Source: Rhodobacteraceae bacterium M382
GTDB taxonomy: Bacteria > Pseudomonadota > Alphaproteobacteria > Rhodobacterales > Rhodobacteraceae
Length of the DNA stretch: 64,000 nt
Direction of reading: 5' to 3'
Assembly: GCA_025141015.1 (NCBI GenBank)
Contig: CP081098.1
Location: 1,928,501-1,992,500, forward strand
A program made the position numbers and the translations under genes. Below, piece by piece: positions 55,113 through 63,464 of this stretch (its first letter is position 1; each line of letters opens with the position of its first letter). The notes beneath the pieces were generated by a model. The model saw only the letters and a list, made by a program, of their open reading frames with translations. It did no database searches and was not told the DNA's origin.

Positions 55113-57422
55113 TTACAGCACTGTGTCCAGCTGGACGTCGTCGACGCCCCAGGCGTAGGCAATGTTGTTCTTCTGGTGGAATTCCAGAACATTGGTGCCA
55201 ACCAGCTGATCGGCTGCGTCAATCGAGAACTGCGACGCACCCAAACCGTTGTTCGGGGTGGTGTCCAGGTACCCGATGCTACTGCCGTTCAGGATCACTT
55301 CGACCTCGTCGGAGAAATCCACATCATAGCCGTTGAGCGACAGGATCAGTTCATCGGTGCTGCCAACAAAGTCAAAGCTTACGATGCCATCTGCATCGGA
55401 CAAGCCGTTGAAGTTGTTGCCATAGGCCGCGCTGGCGGCACCGTCGATCACCAGGGTTTCTTCGTGGGTCGGTGCAGGCGGTGGTGGGGTCGTGGTGTCC
55501 GTCGCCAGCTGGACGTCATCAACACCCCAGGCATAGGCAATGTTGTTTTTCTGGTGGAATTCCACAACGTTTGTGCCAACCAGCTGATCGGCTGCGTCGA
55601 TCGAGAACTGCGACGCACCCAGACCGTTGTTCGACGTTGTATCGAGGAACCCGATGCTGCTGCCGTTCAGGATCACTTCGACCTCGTTGGAGAAATCCAC
55701 ATCATAGCCGTTGAGCGACAGGATCAGATCATCGGTGCTGCCAACAAAATCAAAGCTGATGGTGCCATCTGTATTGGACAAGCCGTTGAAGTTGTTGCCA
55801 TAGGCCGCGCTGGCGGCACCGTCGATCACCAGGGTTTCTTCGTGGGTCGGTGCCGGTGGTGGTGGGGGCGGTGGGGTTGTGGTGTCCGTCGCCAGTTGAA
55901 CGTCGTCGATGCCCCAAGCATAGGCAATATTGTTCTTCTGGTGGAATTCCACAACATTGGTGCCAACCAATTGGTCGCCCGCATCAATCGAGAATTGCGA
56001 CGCGCCCAGACCGTTGTTCGCGGTGGTGTCCAGGAACCCGATGCTGGTGCCGTTCAGGATCACTTCGACCTCGTTGGCGGCGTCAATATCATAGCCGCTG
56101 AGCGACAGGATCAGATCATCGGTGCTGCCAACAAAATCAAAGCTTACGATGCCATCTGCATCGGACAAGCCGTTGAAGTTGTTGCCATAGGCCGCGCTGG
56201 CGGCACCGTCGATCACCAGGGTTTCTTCGTGGGTCGGTGCAGGGGGCGGTGGGGTCGTGGTGTCCGTCGCCAGCTGGACGTCATCAACACCCCAGGCATA
56301 GGCAATGTTGTTCTTCTGGTGGAATTCCACAACGTTTGTGCCAACCAACTGATCGGCTGCGTCGATCGAGAACTGCGACGCGCCCAGACCGTTGTTCGAC
56401 GTTGTATCGAGGAACCCGATGCTGGTGCCGTTCAGGATCACTTCGACCTCGTTGGCGGCGTCGATGTCATAGCCGTTGAGCGACAGGATCAGATCATCGG
56501 TGCTGCCAACAAAATCAAAGCTGATGGTGCCATCTGTATTGGACAAGCCGTTGAAGTTGTTGCCATAGGCCGCGCTCTCTGCGCCGTCGATCACCAGGGT
56601 TTCTTCGTGGGTCGGTGCAGGCGGTGGCGGGGGCGGTGGGGTTGTGGTGTCCGTCGCCAGCTGGACGTCATCGACGCCCCAAGCATAGGCAATATTGTTC
56701 TTCTGGTGGAATTCCACAACATTGGTGCCGACCAATTGGTCGCCCGCATCAATCGAGAATTGCGACGCACCCAGACCGTTGTTCGCGGTGGTGTCCAGGA
56801 ACCCGATGCTGCTGCCGTTCAGGATCACTTCGACCTCGTTGGCGACGTCAATATCATAGCCGTTGAGCGACAGGATCAGATCATCGGTGCTGCCGACGAA
56901 ATCAAAGCTCACGATGCCATCCGCATCGGACAAGCCATTGAAGTTGTTGCCATAGGCCGCGCTGGCGGCACCGTCGATCACCAGGGTTTCAACATGGGTC
57001 GGTGCCGGCGGTGGCGGCGGTGTGGTGTCGGTTGCCAGCTGGACGTCATCAACACCCCAGGCATAGGCAATGTTGTTCTTCTGGTGGAATTCCAGAACGT
57101 TGGTGCCAACCAGCTGATCGGCTGCGTCAATCGAGAATTGCGATGCGCCCAGACCGTTGTTCGACGTTGTATCGAGGAACCCGATGCTGGTGCCGTTCAG
57201 GATCACTTCGACCTCGTCGGAGAAATCAATATCATAGCCGTTGAGCGTCAGGATCAGATCATCTGTGCTGCCGACAAAATCAAAGCTCACGATGCCATCT
57301 GCATCGGACAAGCCGTTGAAATTGTTGCCATAGGCCGCGCTGGCGGCGCCGTCGATCACCAAAGTTTCGTCGATGGACACGGCGAAGCCGTCAAGTCCGC
57401 TATAGGTTATTGTTCCTGTCAT
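55113..57422 (-). CDS. Six-repeat beta-rich protein, probably extracellular
   Basis: The 769-residue protein has an 18-residue N-terminal lead (MTGTITYSGLDGFAVSID) and six tandem repeats of 126-129 residues (residues 19-144, 145-273, 274-399, 400-528, 529-654, 655-769). Each repeat reads ETLVIDGA...AYGNNFNGLS, FDFVGSTDDLIL, VEVILNG(T/S)SIGFLDTT, VGTNV(V/L)EFHQKNNIAYAW and GVDDVQL, then a Pro-rich linker. The pattern looks like a jelly-roll, carbohydrate-binding-like module; that is inference. It is acidic, has no Cys, no signal peptide and no RTX repeats. GAGG lies seven bases before the ATG. No secretion gene is adjacent. Confidence 0.82.
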   Translation of the reverse strand: MTGTITYSGLDGFAVSIDETLVIDGAASAAYGNNFNGLSDADGIVSFDFVGSTDDLILTLNGYDIDFSDEVEVILNGTSIGFLDTTSNNGLGASQFSIDAADQLVGTNVLEFHQKNNIAYAWGVDDVQLATDTTPPPPPAPTHVETLVIDGAASAAYGNNFNGLSDADGIVSFDFVGSTDDLILSLNGYDIDVANEVEVILNGSSIGFLDTTANNGLGASQFSIDAGDQLVGTNVVEFHQKNNIAYAWGVDDVQLATDTTTPPPPPPPAPTHEETLVIDGAESAAYGNNFNGLSNTDGTISFDFVGSTDDLILSLNGYDIDAANEVEVILNGTSIGFLDTTSNNGLGASQFSIDAADQLVGTNVVEFHQKNNIAYAWGVDDVQLATDTTTPPPPAPTHEETLVIDGAASAAYGNNFNGLSDADGIVSFDFVGSTDDLILSLSGYDIDAANEVEVILNGTSIGFLDTTANNGLGASQFSIDAGDQLVGTNVVEFHQKNNIAYAWGIDDVQLATDTTTPPPPPPPAPTHEETLVIDGAASAAYGNNFNGLSNTDGTISFDFVGSTDDLILSLNGYDVDFSNEVEVILNGSSIGFLDTTSNNGLGASQFSIDAADQLVGTNVVEFHQKNNIAYAWGVDDVQLATDTTTPPPPAPTHEETLVIDGAASAAYGNNFNGLSDADGIVSFDFVGSTDELILSLNGYDVDFSDEVEVILNGSSIGYLDTTPNNGLGASQFSIDAADQLVGTNVLEFHQKNNIAYAWGVDDVQLDTVL
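55116..57368 (-). repeat. Six tandem 378/387-bp units
   Basis: The repeats start, in gene order, at 57368, 56990, 56603, 56225, 55838 and 55460, with lengths 378, 387, 378, 387, 378 and 345 bp. Long and short Pro linkers alternate. Copies 2 and 4 share SDADGIV, TANNG and AGDQ; copies 3 and 5 share SNTDGTI, TSNNG and AADQ, so a two-copy unit was duplicated. Confidence 0.93.
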
Positions 57423-58103
57423 AAGAAAACCTCGTTGTCAGAATTTTGTTAGTCGTGAGTTTGTGAGCTATCGTCGCCAAGTCACGGATCGTCTCTCTGC
57501 TCTGTGACATGGCCAAAGGGGGCTCATTGAATGAGCCGCACGGCAGGACGACCGGACAACGCCAGTCACGCCAGCGGTGCGTCTTTCCGTTAGCGGCGTA
57601 ACGTTCTAGTCACATGCCAACTCAACTACCCAGGTACATCTTTGGGCATTGGGGGCGCGCGCGGAAATTCTTTTTTGTGTCTGCATTTATACTAACTGCC
57701 TGTAATTAAAGGAAACTTGCAGCGCAAGTGCTCGAATTTTTTTGATCCAGATAGGCATGGGCGCTAATTGGCGTCAAGATGGGAGTGGTGCGGTTTTTGC
57801 TTTTCGGTTGCGGATGAGTCCTCGTTGCATCAGTTCGGCGGGAGCAAGAGATCCCGTTTATTTCTTTTCGGCGCGGGCCATTCGCCTGTCCTGTACAGGC
57901 CCGGATCACCACCACGCCCGCGGTGTTCGGCGGGCAGGCGCGTTGAGAAAGACCACCATTCGCCACCGGTTGTGCACCAGCAGGTCAGCTGTCTCAAAAC
58001 AACCCTAAGGGACGATTCTGTCGATTTTTGGGCGAAGTTGCTAAGCAGGTCGCGAGGGCCACAAAATTTGGTCCGCTAGGCAGAAAAACAAAGGATCACT
58101 GAC
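57423..58103. other. Gene-free 0.68-kb stretch upstream of the repeat gene
   Basis: The repeat-protein gene and the unknown gene at 58104 diverge from this region. It includes a perfect hairpin GGCTCAT-TGA-ATGAGCC (57521-57537), an AT-rich part (57670-57750) and CTTGC-AGC-GCAAG near 57715. Both promoters should lie here. No ORF is convincing. Confidence 0.45.
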
Positions 58104-58835
58104 ATGGAAAGACCGAGCGACCTTGATGTGGCTAAGTTGTTTTCGTTGTGTTTGGAAAAAATGCGCGTGTTGGAGCTGGAAGTTGTACAGGTGACGGATT
58201 TTCAGGTTGCCGAAGAGCGCGCCCGATCCATGGGCAAGGCATCGTTTACCCCCATGTTATCGTCGAGTTTCAATGATTTCTCGAAGGATGACGCGTTTTG
58301 GTTGTTTCTTCAAAAAGGCAGCAAGGATGTGGGGTGCGTTGCCTGCCGCCGGGACAATCTCTATTCAGAATCCCTGTCCGAATTCTGGTCAAGAACCCAA
58401 AAGAGATACTATGGGTTGTGTGACGCCGGTGTGTCACATTCCCATGCTCCCATGGCGGTGAATGAAATCCGGGGGAGTGTCGCCTATCTGGGAGAGTTTT
58501 TCATTGCCGAAACAGCCAGAGGGTCGCGCAAACAGCTCGCGCTGTTCACGCATGCGTTGCACGCCTATGCACACCTGAAATGGAGACCGGATTGGTTGTA
58601 TGCCTTTGTTCGGCTGGGTGACAATCGAAAAGGCTATGGTGTGGAATACGGGTTCAACCGGCATGTCCCGGCGGCACAAATTTGGCCATCGCCCCCGGAC
58701 GGCAGGCAAAACAGCGAATATCTCACTGCTATTTCGCGTGAAGAAATTCTTCACATGGCAGATTGCTATTGGAGAAACCCGGATCTGTTTCTCAGCTTTG
58801 ACTCACTCACCAGCGTCGAGAAATTCAGAACGTAG
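58104..58835 (+). CDS. Unknown protein, possibly GNAT-like
   Basis: The 243-residue protein has no family I can name. A middle segment (SVAYLGEFFIAETARGSRKQ, about 125-145) and following helices resemble the acetyl-CoA-binding region of GNAT acetyltransferases, but this is weak. AAAGGATCACTGAC precedes the ATG, a good ribosome-binding site. Its last 70 bases overlap the 3' end of the convergent XRE regulator gene. Confidence 0.65.
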   Translation: MERPSDLDVAKLFSLCLEKMRVLELEVVQVTDFQVAEERARSMGKASFTPMLSSSFNDFSKDDAFWLFLQKGSKDVGCVACRRDNLYSESLSEFWSRTQKRYYGLCDAGVSHSHAPMAVNEIRGSVAYLGEFFIAETARGSRKQLALFTHALHAYAHLKWRPDWLYAFVRLGDNRKGYGVEYGFNRHVPAAQIWPSPPDGRQNSEYLTAISREEILHMADCYWRNPDLFLSFDSLTSVEKFRT

Positions 58836-59560
58836 GGGGTGCCTTCGCTGTCTTTTACCGGAAGCATGAGGCGCATGAAGCTGATCTCCATCGGGGCATT
58901 CATTCCCGGCATGTCGACAATTCGGGTTTGTGGGCTCAACAGCCCGATCCCGCTGTGAGAGACGGTTTGAATGCACTTTTTGAGACCGGCAAGATCGGCT
59001 TCATCCAAAGTGCGCAGAAATTGCGCCATCATATCGGTGTCGTGGGACTTCAGGGCTCGGGCTGTCAGGCTTTTGTATCCGACTTTGTGAATGGTCGGGA
59101 TGGAATTGTCTGTATCCGGGCCACTGACGAGATCGAAATGTGGTTCCAACTGGTCGCAGGCTTCCAGCCTGCCACCGTTTTCCTGCCACCAGGACGACAC
59201 CATATCAATCGTGGGCGGTTCTCCCATATCAACCAATTGTCTATGTGCCGACTGGAGAATGGCATTCACCAGATGCGACGCCTTGGATTCGACATTGTCG
59301 GCAGGGCGGATAGAAAACTCGGTAGCTTGCAGATCGTCGCTCTTGCGAAAAAGCTCACCCACATCGGTGCCCAGCGCTTCGGCTATGCGGGCTGCAAAAT
59401 CAATGCTTGGCAGGCTGTTCCCGTTCAGAACAGTGGTCACCTTGTTGATGTTCTTGTACCCGGCAGCCCGCGACAGTTGTGCGCGGTTCAGGTCCCGGCT
59501 TTTCATCAGACGTGTGATGTTGGTTTTCAAAACATCCAATGTGCCCAGATTTGTCGTCAT
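58766..59560 (-). CDS. XRE-family transcriptional regulator with unknown C-terminal domain
   Basis: The 264-residue protein has an N-terminal HTH_XRE (about 8-60, RAQLSRAAGYKNINKVTTVL, IAEALGTDVGELF) and a roughly 190-residue C-terminal part not recognised, which may sense a signal. The ATG at 59560 follows GGGGATAGG; the in-frame upstream extension to 59614 includes the operator and is unlikely. A perfect 8+8 palindrome lies 27 bases upstream of the ATG. The 3' end overlaps the 58104 gene. Confidence 0.85.
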   Translation of the reverse strand: MTTNLGTLDVLKTNITRLMKSRDLNRAQLSRAAGYKNINKVTTVLNGNSLPSIDFAARIAEALGTDVGELFRKSDDLQATEFSIRPADNVESKASHLVNAILQSAHRQLVDMGEPPTIDMVSSWWQENGGRLEACDQLEPHFDLVSGPDTDNSIPTIHKVGYKSLTARALKSHDTDMMAQFLRTLDEADLAGLKKCIQTVSHSGIGLLSPQTRIVDMPGMNAPMEISFMRLMLPVKDSEGTPYVLNFSTLVSESKLRNRSGFLQ

Positions 59561-59587
59561 CCTATCCCCGCAAATATTGGGTAAAAA

Positions 59588-59609
59588 TTTTGATACCTTG
59601 ATATCAAAA
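59588..59609. promoter_or_regulatory. Candidate operator of the XRE regulator
   Basis: TTTTGATA-CCTTGA-TATCAAAA is a perfect palindrome with 8-base arms and a 6-base spacer. It lies 27 bases before the XRE start, in the likely promoter, as expected for autoregulation. The 283-base gap on that side holds no gene. Confidence 0.6.
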
Positions 59610-59843
59610 AACATATACAGGTCAAGCGAGGTAGGGTCATCAACGTCGCGTCACGGTTGTGGGGTTGGCCTGCGATCGGCCGCACTGGGCGTGTCGCACG
59701 CGCGGGTCGATGGTGAGCGTGGACAGCCGGCACCAGTATGCGTGACATTGCACGGCGATCAAGACCGCCGCGCGCCGCAGGCCGGGACGCGGGATGGGTG
59801 CGATCAAATTGGCCCGGTGGCCTGTGGCGCTGCAAAGGCCGGA

Positions 59844-61169
59844 TTAACGGGGAAGAACCTGATTGATTGCCCGTTGCAGGCTGTCCAGCGCTGCGTCCAG
59901 TTCATCCTCGGTGGCAACAAATGGGGGGGCCAGCATGACGTGATCACCGACACGTCCATCGCGGGTGCCGGGCATCGGGTAACAGATCAGCCCTTCGGCA
60001 AAGGCGGCTTTCTTGAGCTTGCCTGCGATGCCGAGTTTGGGGTCAAAGGGGGTTTTGCTGTCGCGGTCCTGAACGAATTCGATACCGCGGAACATGCCCC
60101 GGCCGCGGATATCGCCCACATGCGGGTTCTGCCCGAACATGGCGTGCAGGCGGCTCTCCAAATGCTGTCCCAGCTGATGGGCACGGCTGGGCAGATCGCG
60201 GTCCAAAAGCTCCTGCAGGACAGCCAGTCCGGCGGCGGCGGCGACCGGGTGGCCGACATAGGTGTGCCCGTGCTGAAAGAATCCGCTGCCACGTTCGACC
60301 GCCCCATAGATGTGATCGCTGCACAGCATGGCTCCGATTGGCTGATATCCCGCGCCCAGCCCTTTGGCGATGCACAGGATGTCAGGGGCGACACCATCGG
60401 CATCACAGGCAAACAGATGGCCCGTGCGTCCCATGCCGCACATGACTTCGTCCAGGATCAGCAGCACGCCATAGGTGTCACAGATTTCGCGGATACGTTT
60501 GAAATATCCCTCGACGGCGGGGACCGCGCCCAACGTCGCGCCCACAACCGGTTCTGCCATGAAGGCCATGACGGTCTCCGGACCCAGACGCAGGATTTCC
60601 TCCTCCAGCTCCTGCGCAACGCGTTGGCCGTAATCGAACTGGCTCTCATCCGCGCGGCGTTCGGCATATTCATAGCAGGGGGCAATATGGCTGACATCGA
60701 CCAGAAGCGGCGCAAACTGTTGTCGGCGCCAGGCGTTTCCGCCCGCGGCCAGCGCGCCCAGCGTGTTGCCGTGATAGCTTTGGCGTCGGGCGATCAGATG
60801 ACGCCGTTCAGGTTGGCCATTTTCAATGTGGAACTGACGGGCCAGCTTGATGGCGGCTTCGACCGCTTCGGAACCGCCCGATACGAAATAGACCCGGTCC
60901 AGATCGCCTGGTGCATGTTTGATCAGCAGATCGGCCAGCTGTTCGGCTGGTTCAGAGGTAAAAAACCCGGTGTGGGCAAACGCCACAGCGTCCAGCTGAT
61001 CCTTGATCGCCTGGGTGACACGGTCGTTGGAATGCCCCAGGCAGGACACTGCTGCGCCGCCGGAGCCATCAAAATAACGTTTACCGCTGGCATCGATCAG
61101 AAAACACCCGTCACCGGCAACTGCGACGGGGGGCTGGGTGTGGCAATGGCGGGGGAAAACATGGCTCAT
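59844..61169 (-). CDS. Class III PLP aminotransferase
   Basis: This 441-residue enzyme (from ATG 61169) has family landmarks GSEAVEAAIKLAR, RRQSYHGNTLGAL, LILDEVMCGMGRTG and the PLP lysine in LCIAKGLGAGYQPIG. Class III enzymes move amino groups from omega-amines or amino acids to pyruvate or 2-oxoglutarate. AGGA lies six bases before 61169; ATG 61181 overlaps the upstream stop. It is the last gene of the BKACE operon, so it may feed or use a beta-amino or keto acid. Confidence 0.9.
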   Translation of the reverse strand: MSHVFPRHCHTQPPVAVAGDGCFLIDASGKRYFDGSGGAAVSCLGHSNDRVTQAIKDQLDAVAFAHTGFFTSEPAEQLADLLIKHAPGDLDRVYFVSGGSEAVEAAIKLARQFHIENGQPERRHLIARRQSYHGNTLGALAAGGNAWRRQQFAPLLVDVSHIAPCYEYAERRADESQFDYGQRVAQELEEEILRLGPETVMAFMAEPVVGATLGAVPAVEGYFKRIREICDTYGVLLILDEVMCGMGRTGHLFACDADGVAPDILCIAKGLGAGYQPIGAMLCSDHIYGAVERGSGFFQHGHTYVGHPVAAAAGLAVLQELLDRDLPSRAHQLGQHLESRLHAMFGQNPHVGDIRGRGMFRGIEFVQDRDSKTPFDPKLGIAGKLKKAAFAEGLICYPMPGTRDGRVGDHVMLAPPFVATEDELDAALDSLQRAINQVLPR

Positions 61170-61177
61170 GGGGGTCC

Positions 61178-61936
61178 TCATGCGGCGAGATGTGAGAGTT
61201 GCACGGTCAAATCCGCGACCGAGGCGGCATTGTCGGGGTAAAGCGTTCCGTCAGCCGCGCATAAACTGTTTTCGAACCCGACCCGGATATCGCCACCCAG
61301 CCGGGCGGCCTGGATCAGGCAATTATGTTCGTTGGCCCCAAAGGCGCAAAGCATCCAGTTGGTTCCGGGATGGAGTGTGTCCAGCAATGGGGCAATCTCC
61401 TGTGGATTTGATGTCTGACCCGCGACGTAACGGCCCAGAACCAGAATGACGTCGCTCTGGCTGGGTCGAACGATGCCACGGGCGGTCCACGCCTGCAACA
61501 ATGCTGCATCCGCCGTGTCATACAGGATATGCTGGACCCGTGTGCCAATGTCGGCGCAGGTCCCATAGACCGGATCGGCCAGCGCGGGTGCACGGGCGAT
61601 TTCCCGGATCGAAATGCTGGCCCATTTGGGCGCGACCCGGTTCAATGTGTTCAGCTGTGCGGGGACATCAAATATCCCGGCGCTTTCGGTGGTGATCTGG
61701 ACTGCCATGTCCGGCACCGAATTGGCCAGTTCATCCAACGCCTCGCGGTAGCGGCCCGGGTCCAGCGAATGGGCTCCCGCATCGTCGCGGACATGCAGAT
61801 GCAACGCGTCGGCTCCGGCCCGGTGGCAGGACCGGGCCGTCGCGATGGTTTCGGACAGGGTCATGGGCAGGGCCGGGTGGTCGGCATGGGTGCGCCGGGC
61901 CCCATTGGGGGCCACCATGATCAGGGGGCGGGTCAT
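61178..61936 (-). CDS. BKACE-type beta-keto acid cleavage enzyme (DUF849)
   Basis: This 252-residue TIM-barrel enzyme has zinc ligands in LHLHVRD (His46, His48) and the late motif VGFENSL. The family condenses or cleaves beta-keto acids with acetyl-CoA, as in 3-keto-5-aminohexanoate cleavage in lysine fermentation. The real substrate of this subfamily is unknown. The chain is shorter than most members (280 or more). Its start overlaps the upstream tiny ORF by four bases. Confidence 0.87.
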   Translation of the reverse strand: MTRPLIMVAPNGARRTHADHPALPMTLSETIATARSCHRAGADALHLHVRDDAGAHSLDPGRYREALDELANSVPDMAVQITTESAGIFDVPAQLNTLNRVAPKWASISIREIARAPALADPVYGTCADIGTRVQHILYDTADAALLQAWTARGIVRPSQSDVILVLGRYVAGQTSNPQEIAPLLDTLHPGTNWMLCAFGANEHNCLIQAARLGGDIRVGFENSLCAADGTLYPDNAASVADLTVQLSHLAA

Positions 61937-62112
61937 GATTGGGGCCACATGCGCAGGCCCGGCGAGTCAAACAGCGGGCGATTTGTGACGATGGCGGCAC
62001 ACCGGTCTCTGGAACCTGCGCTGGCAGATGCCAGGTGGGGCACCGTCCAACGCCCGATGATGGCATCACAAATGACGACGACAGAGGTAAACGCGGGCAA
62101 TGCGGGGGTCAT
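61933..62112 (-). CDS. Tiny coupled ORF, unknown
   Basis: This 59-residue ORF starts ATG 62112 with AGGA about nine bases upstream and ends in TGA overlapping the BKACE start (ATGA). That arrangement is typical of a real coupled gene. The sequence, with WTVPHLASASAGSRDRCAAI, fits no family I recognise. It could be a short protein or a remnant kept for coupling. Confidence 0.5.
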   Translation of the reverse strand: MTPALPAFTSVVVICDAIIGRWTVPHLASASAGSRDRCAAIVTNRPLFDSPGLRMWPQS

Positions 62113-62180
62113 GCAATCAATTCCTGTGACAGACCCGCACAGCATGTGCAAAAACAAAGGTCAGTCAATATTGGCAGAAA

Positions 62181-62194
62181 ATAACGTATGTTAT
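62181..62194. promoter_or_regulatory. Candidate operator ATAAC-GTAT-GTTAT
   Basis: A perfect inverted repeat with 5-base arms and a 4-base spacer lies between the divergent operon (start 62112) and the RpiR gene. It is placed where an RpiR regulator might bind. Confidence 0.45.
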
Positions 62195-62226
62195 GATTCT
62201 GGAGAAGCTCAGAGAGGATGGCGGGC

Positions 62227-63114
62227 ATGGATCCGACGCTGAAAAATCGAACACTCAAAACGCTCAAGGAGGCGCTCCCAACATTGCCCCCACAGTTGCG
62301 TCTTGTCGCGAAATACATTGTTGACCATCCGTCTGACTTTGGGCTGGACCCGATCCGCGAAACGGCGCGCAAGTGCGACGTAAGCACATTCACCCTGGTT
62401 CGCATGGCGCAGAAGTTGGGGTTTGACGGATATGACGCATTGCGCGAACCATTCCGCCAGGCGCTGGTATCTTCGAATGCGTTTGTCGAGCGCCCGGGGT
62501 GGTTGGATGCGCTGCGTGACCGGTCCCAATCCGGGCAGGTTCAGGCAGACGCGGCCGTCAATGCGATGGCGATTGTACAGCGGTCGCTGGAACGGCAACA
62601 GCCGGAACAGATGGAACGGGTGGTGCAAATGTTGCTGGGCGCGGATACCGTGTATCTGACGGCGGTGAGGGCCAGCTATGCCATGGCCTATTATTTGCAC
62701 TATGTCGGGCGAATGGCCCTGCCATCCCTGGATCTGATCCCACGCCACATGAGCAGCGCCATGGACGAACTGCACTCCGCAGGCGACAGGGATGTGATGA
62801 TCGCCATCAGCGTGACGCCTTATTCCCGGGAAACAATCGAGGCCTGCAAATTCGCCCGCAGCCAGGGCGTCAAGCTGGTGATGATTTCCGATAGCGAACT
62901 GGTGTCCTCAGAATTTGCGGCTGATGAAACGTTGGTGGCCTCTACACTCTCGACCCATCACTTTGGCTGTTACGCGGGGGTTATGGCGGTCATCGAAAGC
63001 CTGTTGGCCTTGTTGGTCCATCAGGGCGGGGAAACGTCCCGGGATCGAATCAAATCCTACGAGGATCTGCGCACAGGCCAAAGGGCCTATTGGGACGGGC
63101 CAAAAAAACATTAG
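62227..63114 (+). CDS. RpiR/MurR family transcriptional regulator
   Basis: This regulator has an N-terminal HTH_6 domain (about 1-80, RETARKCDVSTFTLVRMAQKLG) and a C-terminal SIS sugar-phosphate-binding domain (about 130-260; TVYLTAVRASYAMAYYLHY and VMIAISVTPYSRETIEACK). The start may be ATG 62218 or, better, ATG 62227 with GAGAGG nine bases upstream. It is divergent from the BKACE-aminotransferase operon and most likely controls it. Confidence 0.92.
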   Translation: MDPTLKNRTLKTLKEALPTLPPQLRLVAKYIVDHPSDFGLDPIRETARKCDVSTFTLVRMAQKLGFDGYDALREPFRQALVSSNAFVERPGWLDALRDRSQSGQVQADAAVNAMAIVQRSLERQQPEQMERVVQMLLGADTVYLTAVRASYAMAYYLHYVGRMALPSLDLIPRHMSSAMDELHSAGDRDVMIAISVTPYSRETIEACKFARSQGVKLVMISDSELVSSEFAADETLVASTLSTHHFGCYAGVMAVIESLLALLVHQGGETSRDRIKSYEDLRTGQRAYWDGPKKH

Positions 63115-63464
63115 TTTTTTACACACTAAGTTACACACTAAGAATGTGCTCGACACGGGACAGTCCGGTTTGGGGTAAGCGCGTGTATTGAATGTGAATT
63201 TCAAGAGGGTGAGCTACCCGGTTGTGATGGGGCCGGTATGTGGCTGGTGCATTGCCAATGGGGTGTTTTTCGTTTGGGAGATCTGAACGGGAAATTCCGT
63301 GCTATCCTTAGGGCATTGAAGTGAAAGGATTCCATGCGCATTTTCGTTGGCGCAGTGTGGCAAATATGCTCTTACCGCGGTCCCGGCGTGATGCCGTTGA
63401 TTGGAAGTCCGTGCTGTGGTTCCCATTTTGCAAATGTCGAAACATTTAATGCGTTGGGCAAAAC
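63115..63464. other. 350-bp region upstream of the porin gene
   Basis: It holds the RpiR 3' flank and porin promoter. A direct repeat is at 63119-63142. The AT-rich part around 63425-63450 may include the porin -10. No ORF is convincing. Confidence 0.4.
63119..63142 (+). repeat. Two 12-bp direct repeats
   Basis: TTACACACTAAG occurs twice in tandem just after the RpiR stop (63114). Confidence 0.8.

Noticed and set aside
55116-57368. CRISPR array or transposon repeats
   Set aside because: The period is 378-387 bp, in frame, and encodes protein repeats; no short spacer-repeat pattern.
54963-57452. 829-codon open frame opposite the six-repeat protein
   Set aside because: It mirrors the repeats and so also looks repetitive, but the minus-strand frame has a good RBS, balanced composition and Pro-rich linkers.
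57706-58008. Short ORFs in the 57.4-58.1 kb gap
   Set aside because: Neither strand shows an RBS or a protein-like sequence; composition is Arg/Thr-rich.
59615-59843. Gene remnant between XRE and the aminotransferase
   Set aside because: The segment is G+C-rich and open in several frames, but no frame shows a start with an RBS or a family motif.
59091-61241. 716-codon open frame opposite the XRE and aminotransferase genes
   Set aside because: It spans two recognised minus-strand genes and the gap between them; shadow frame.
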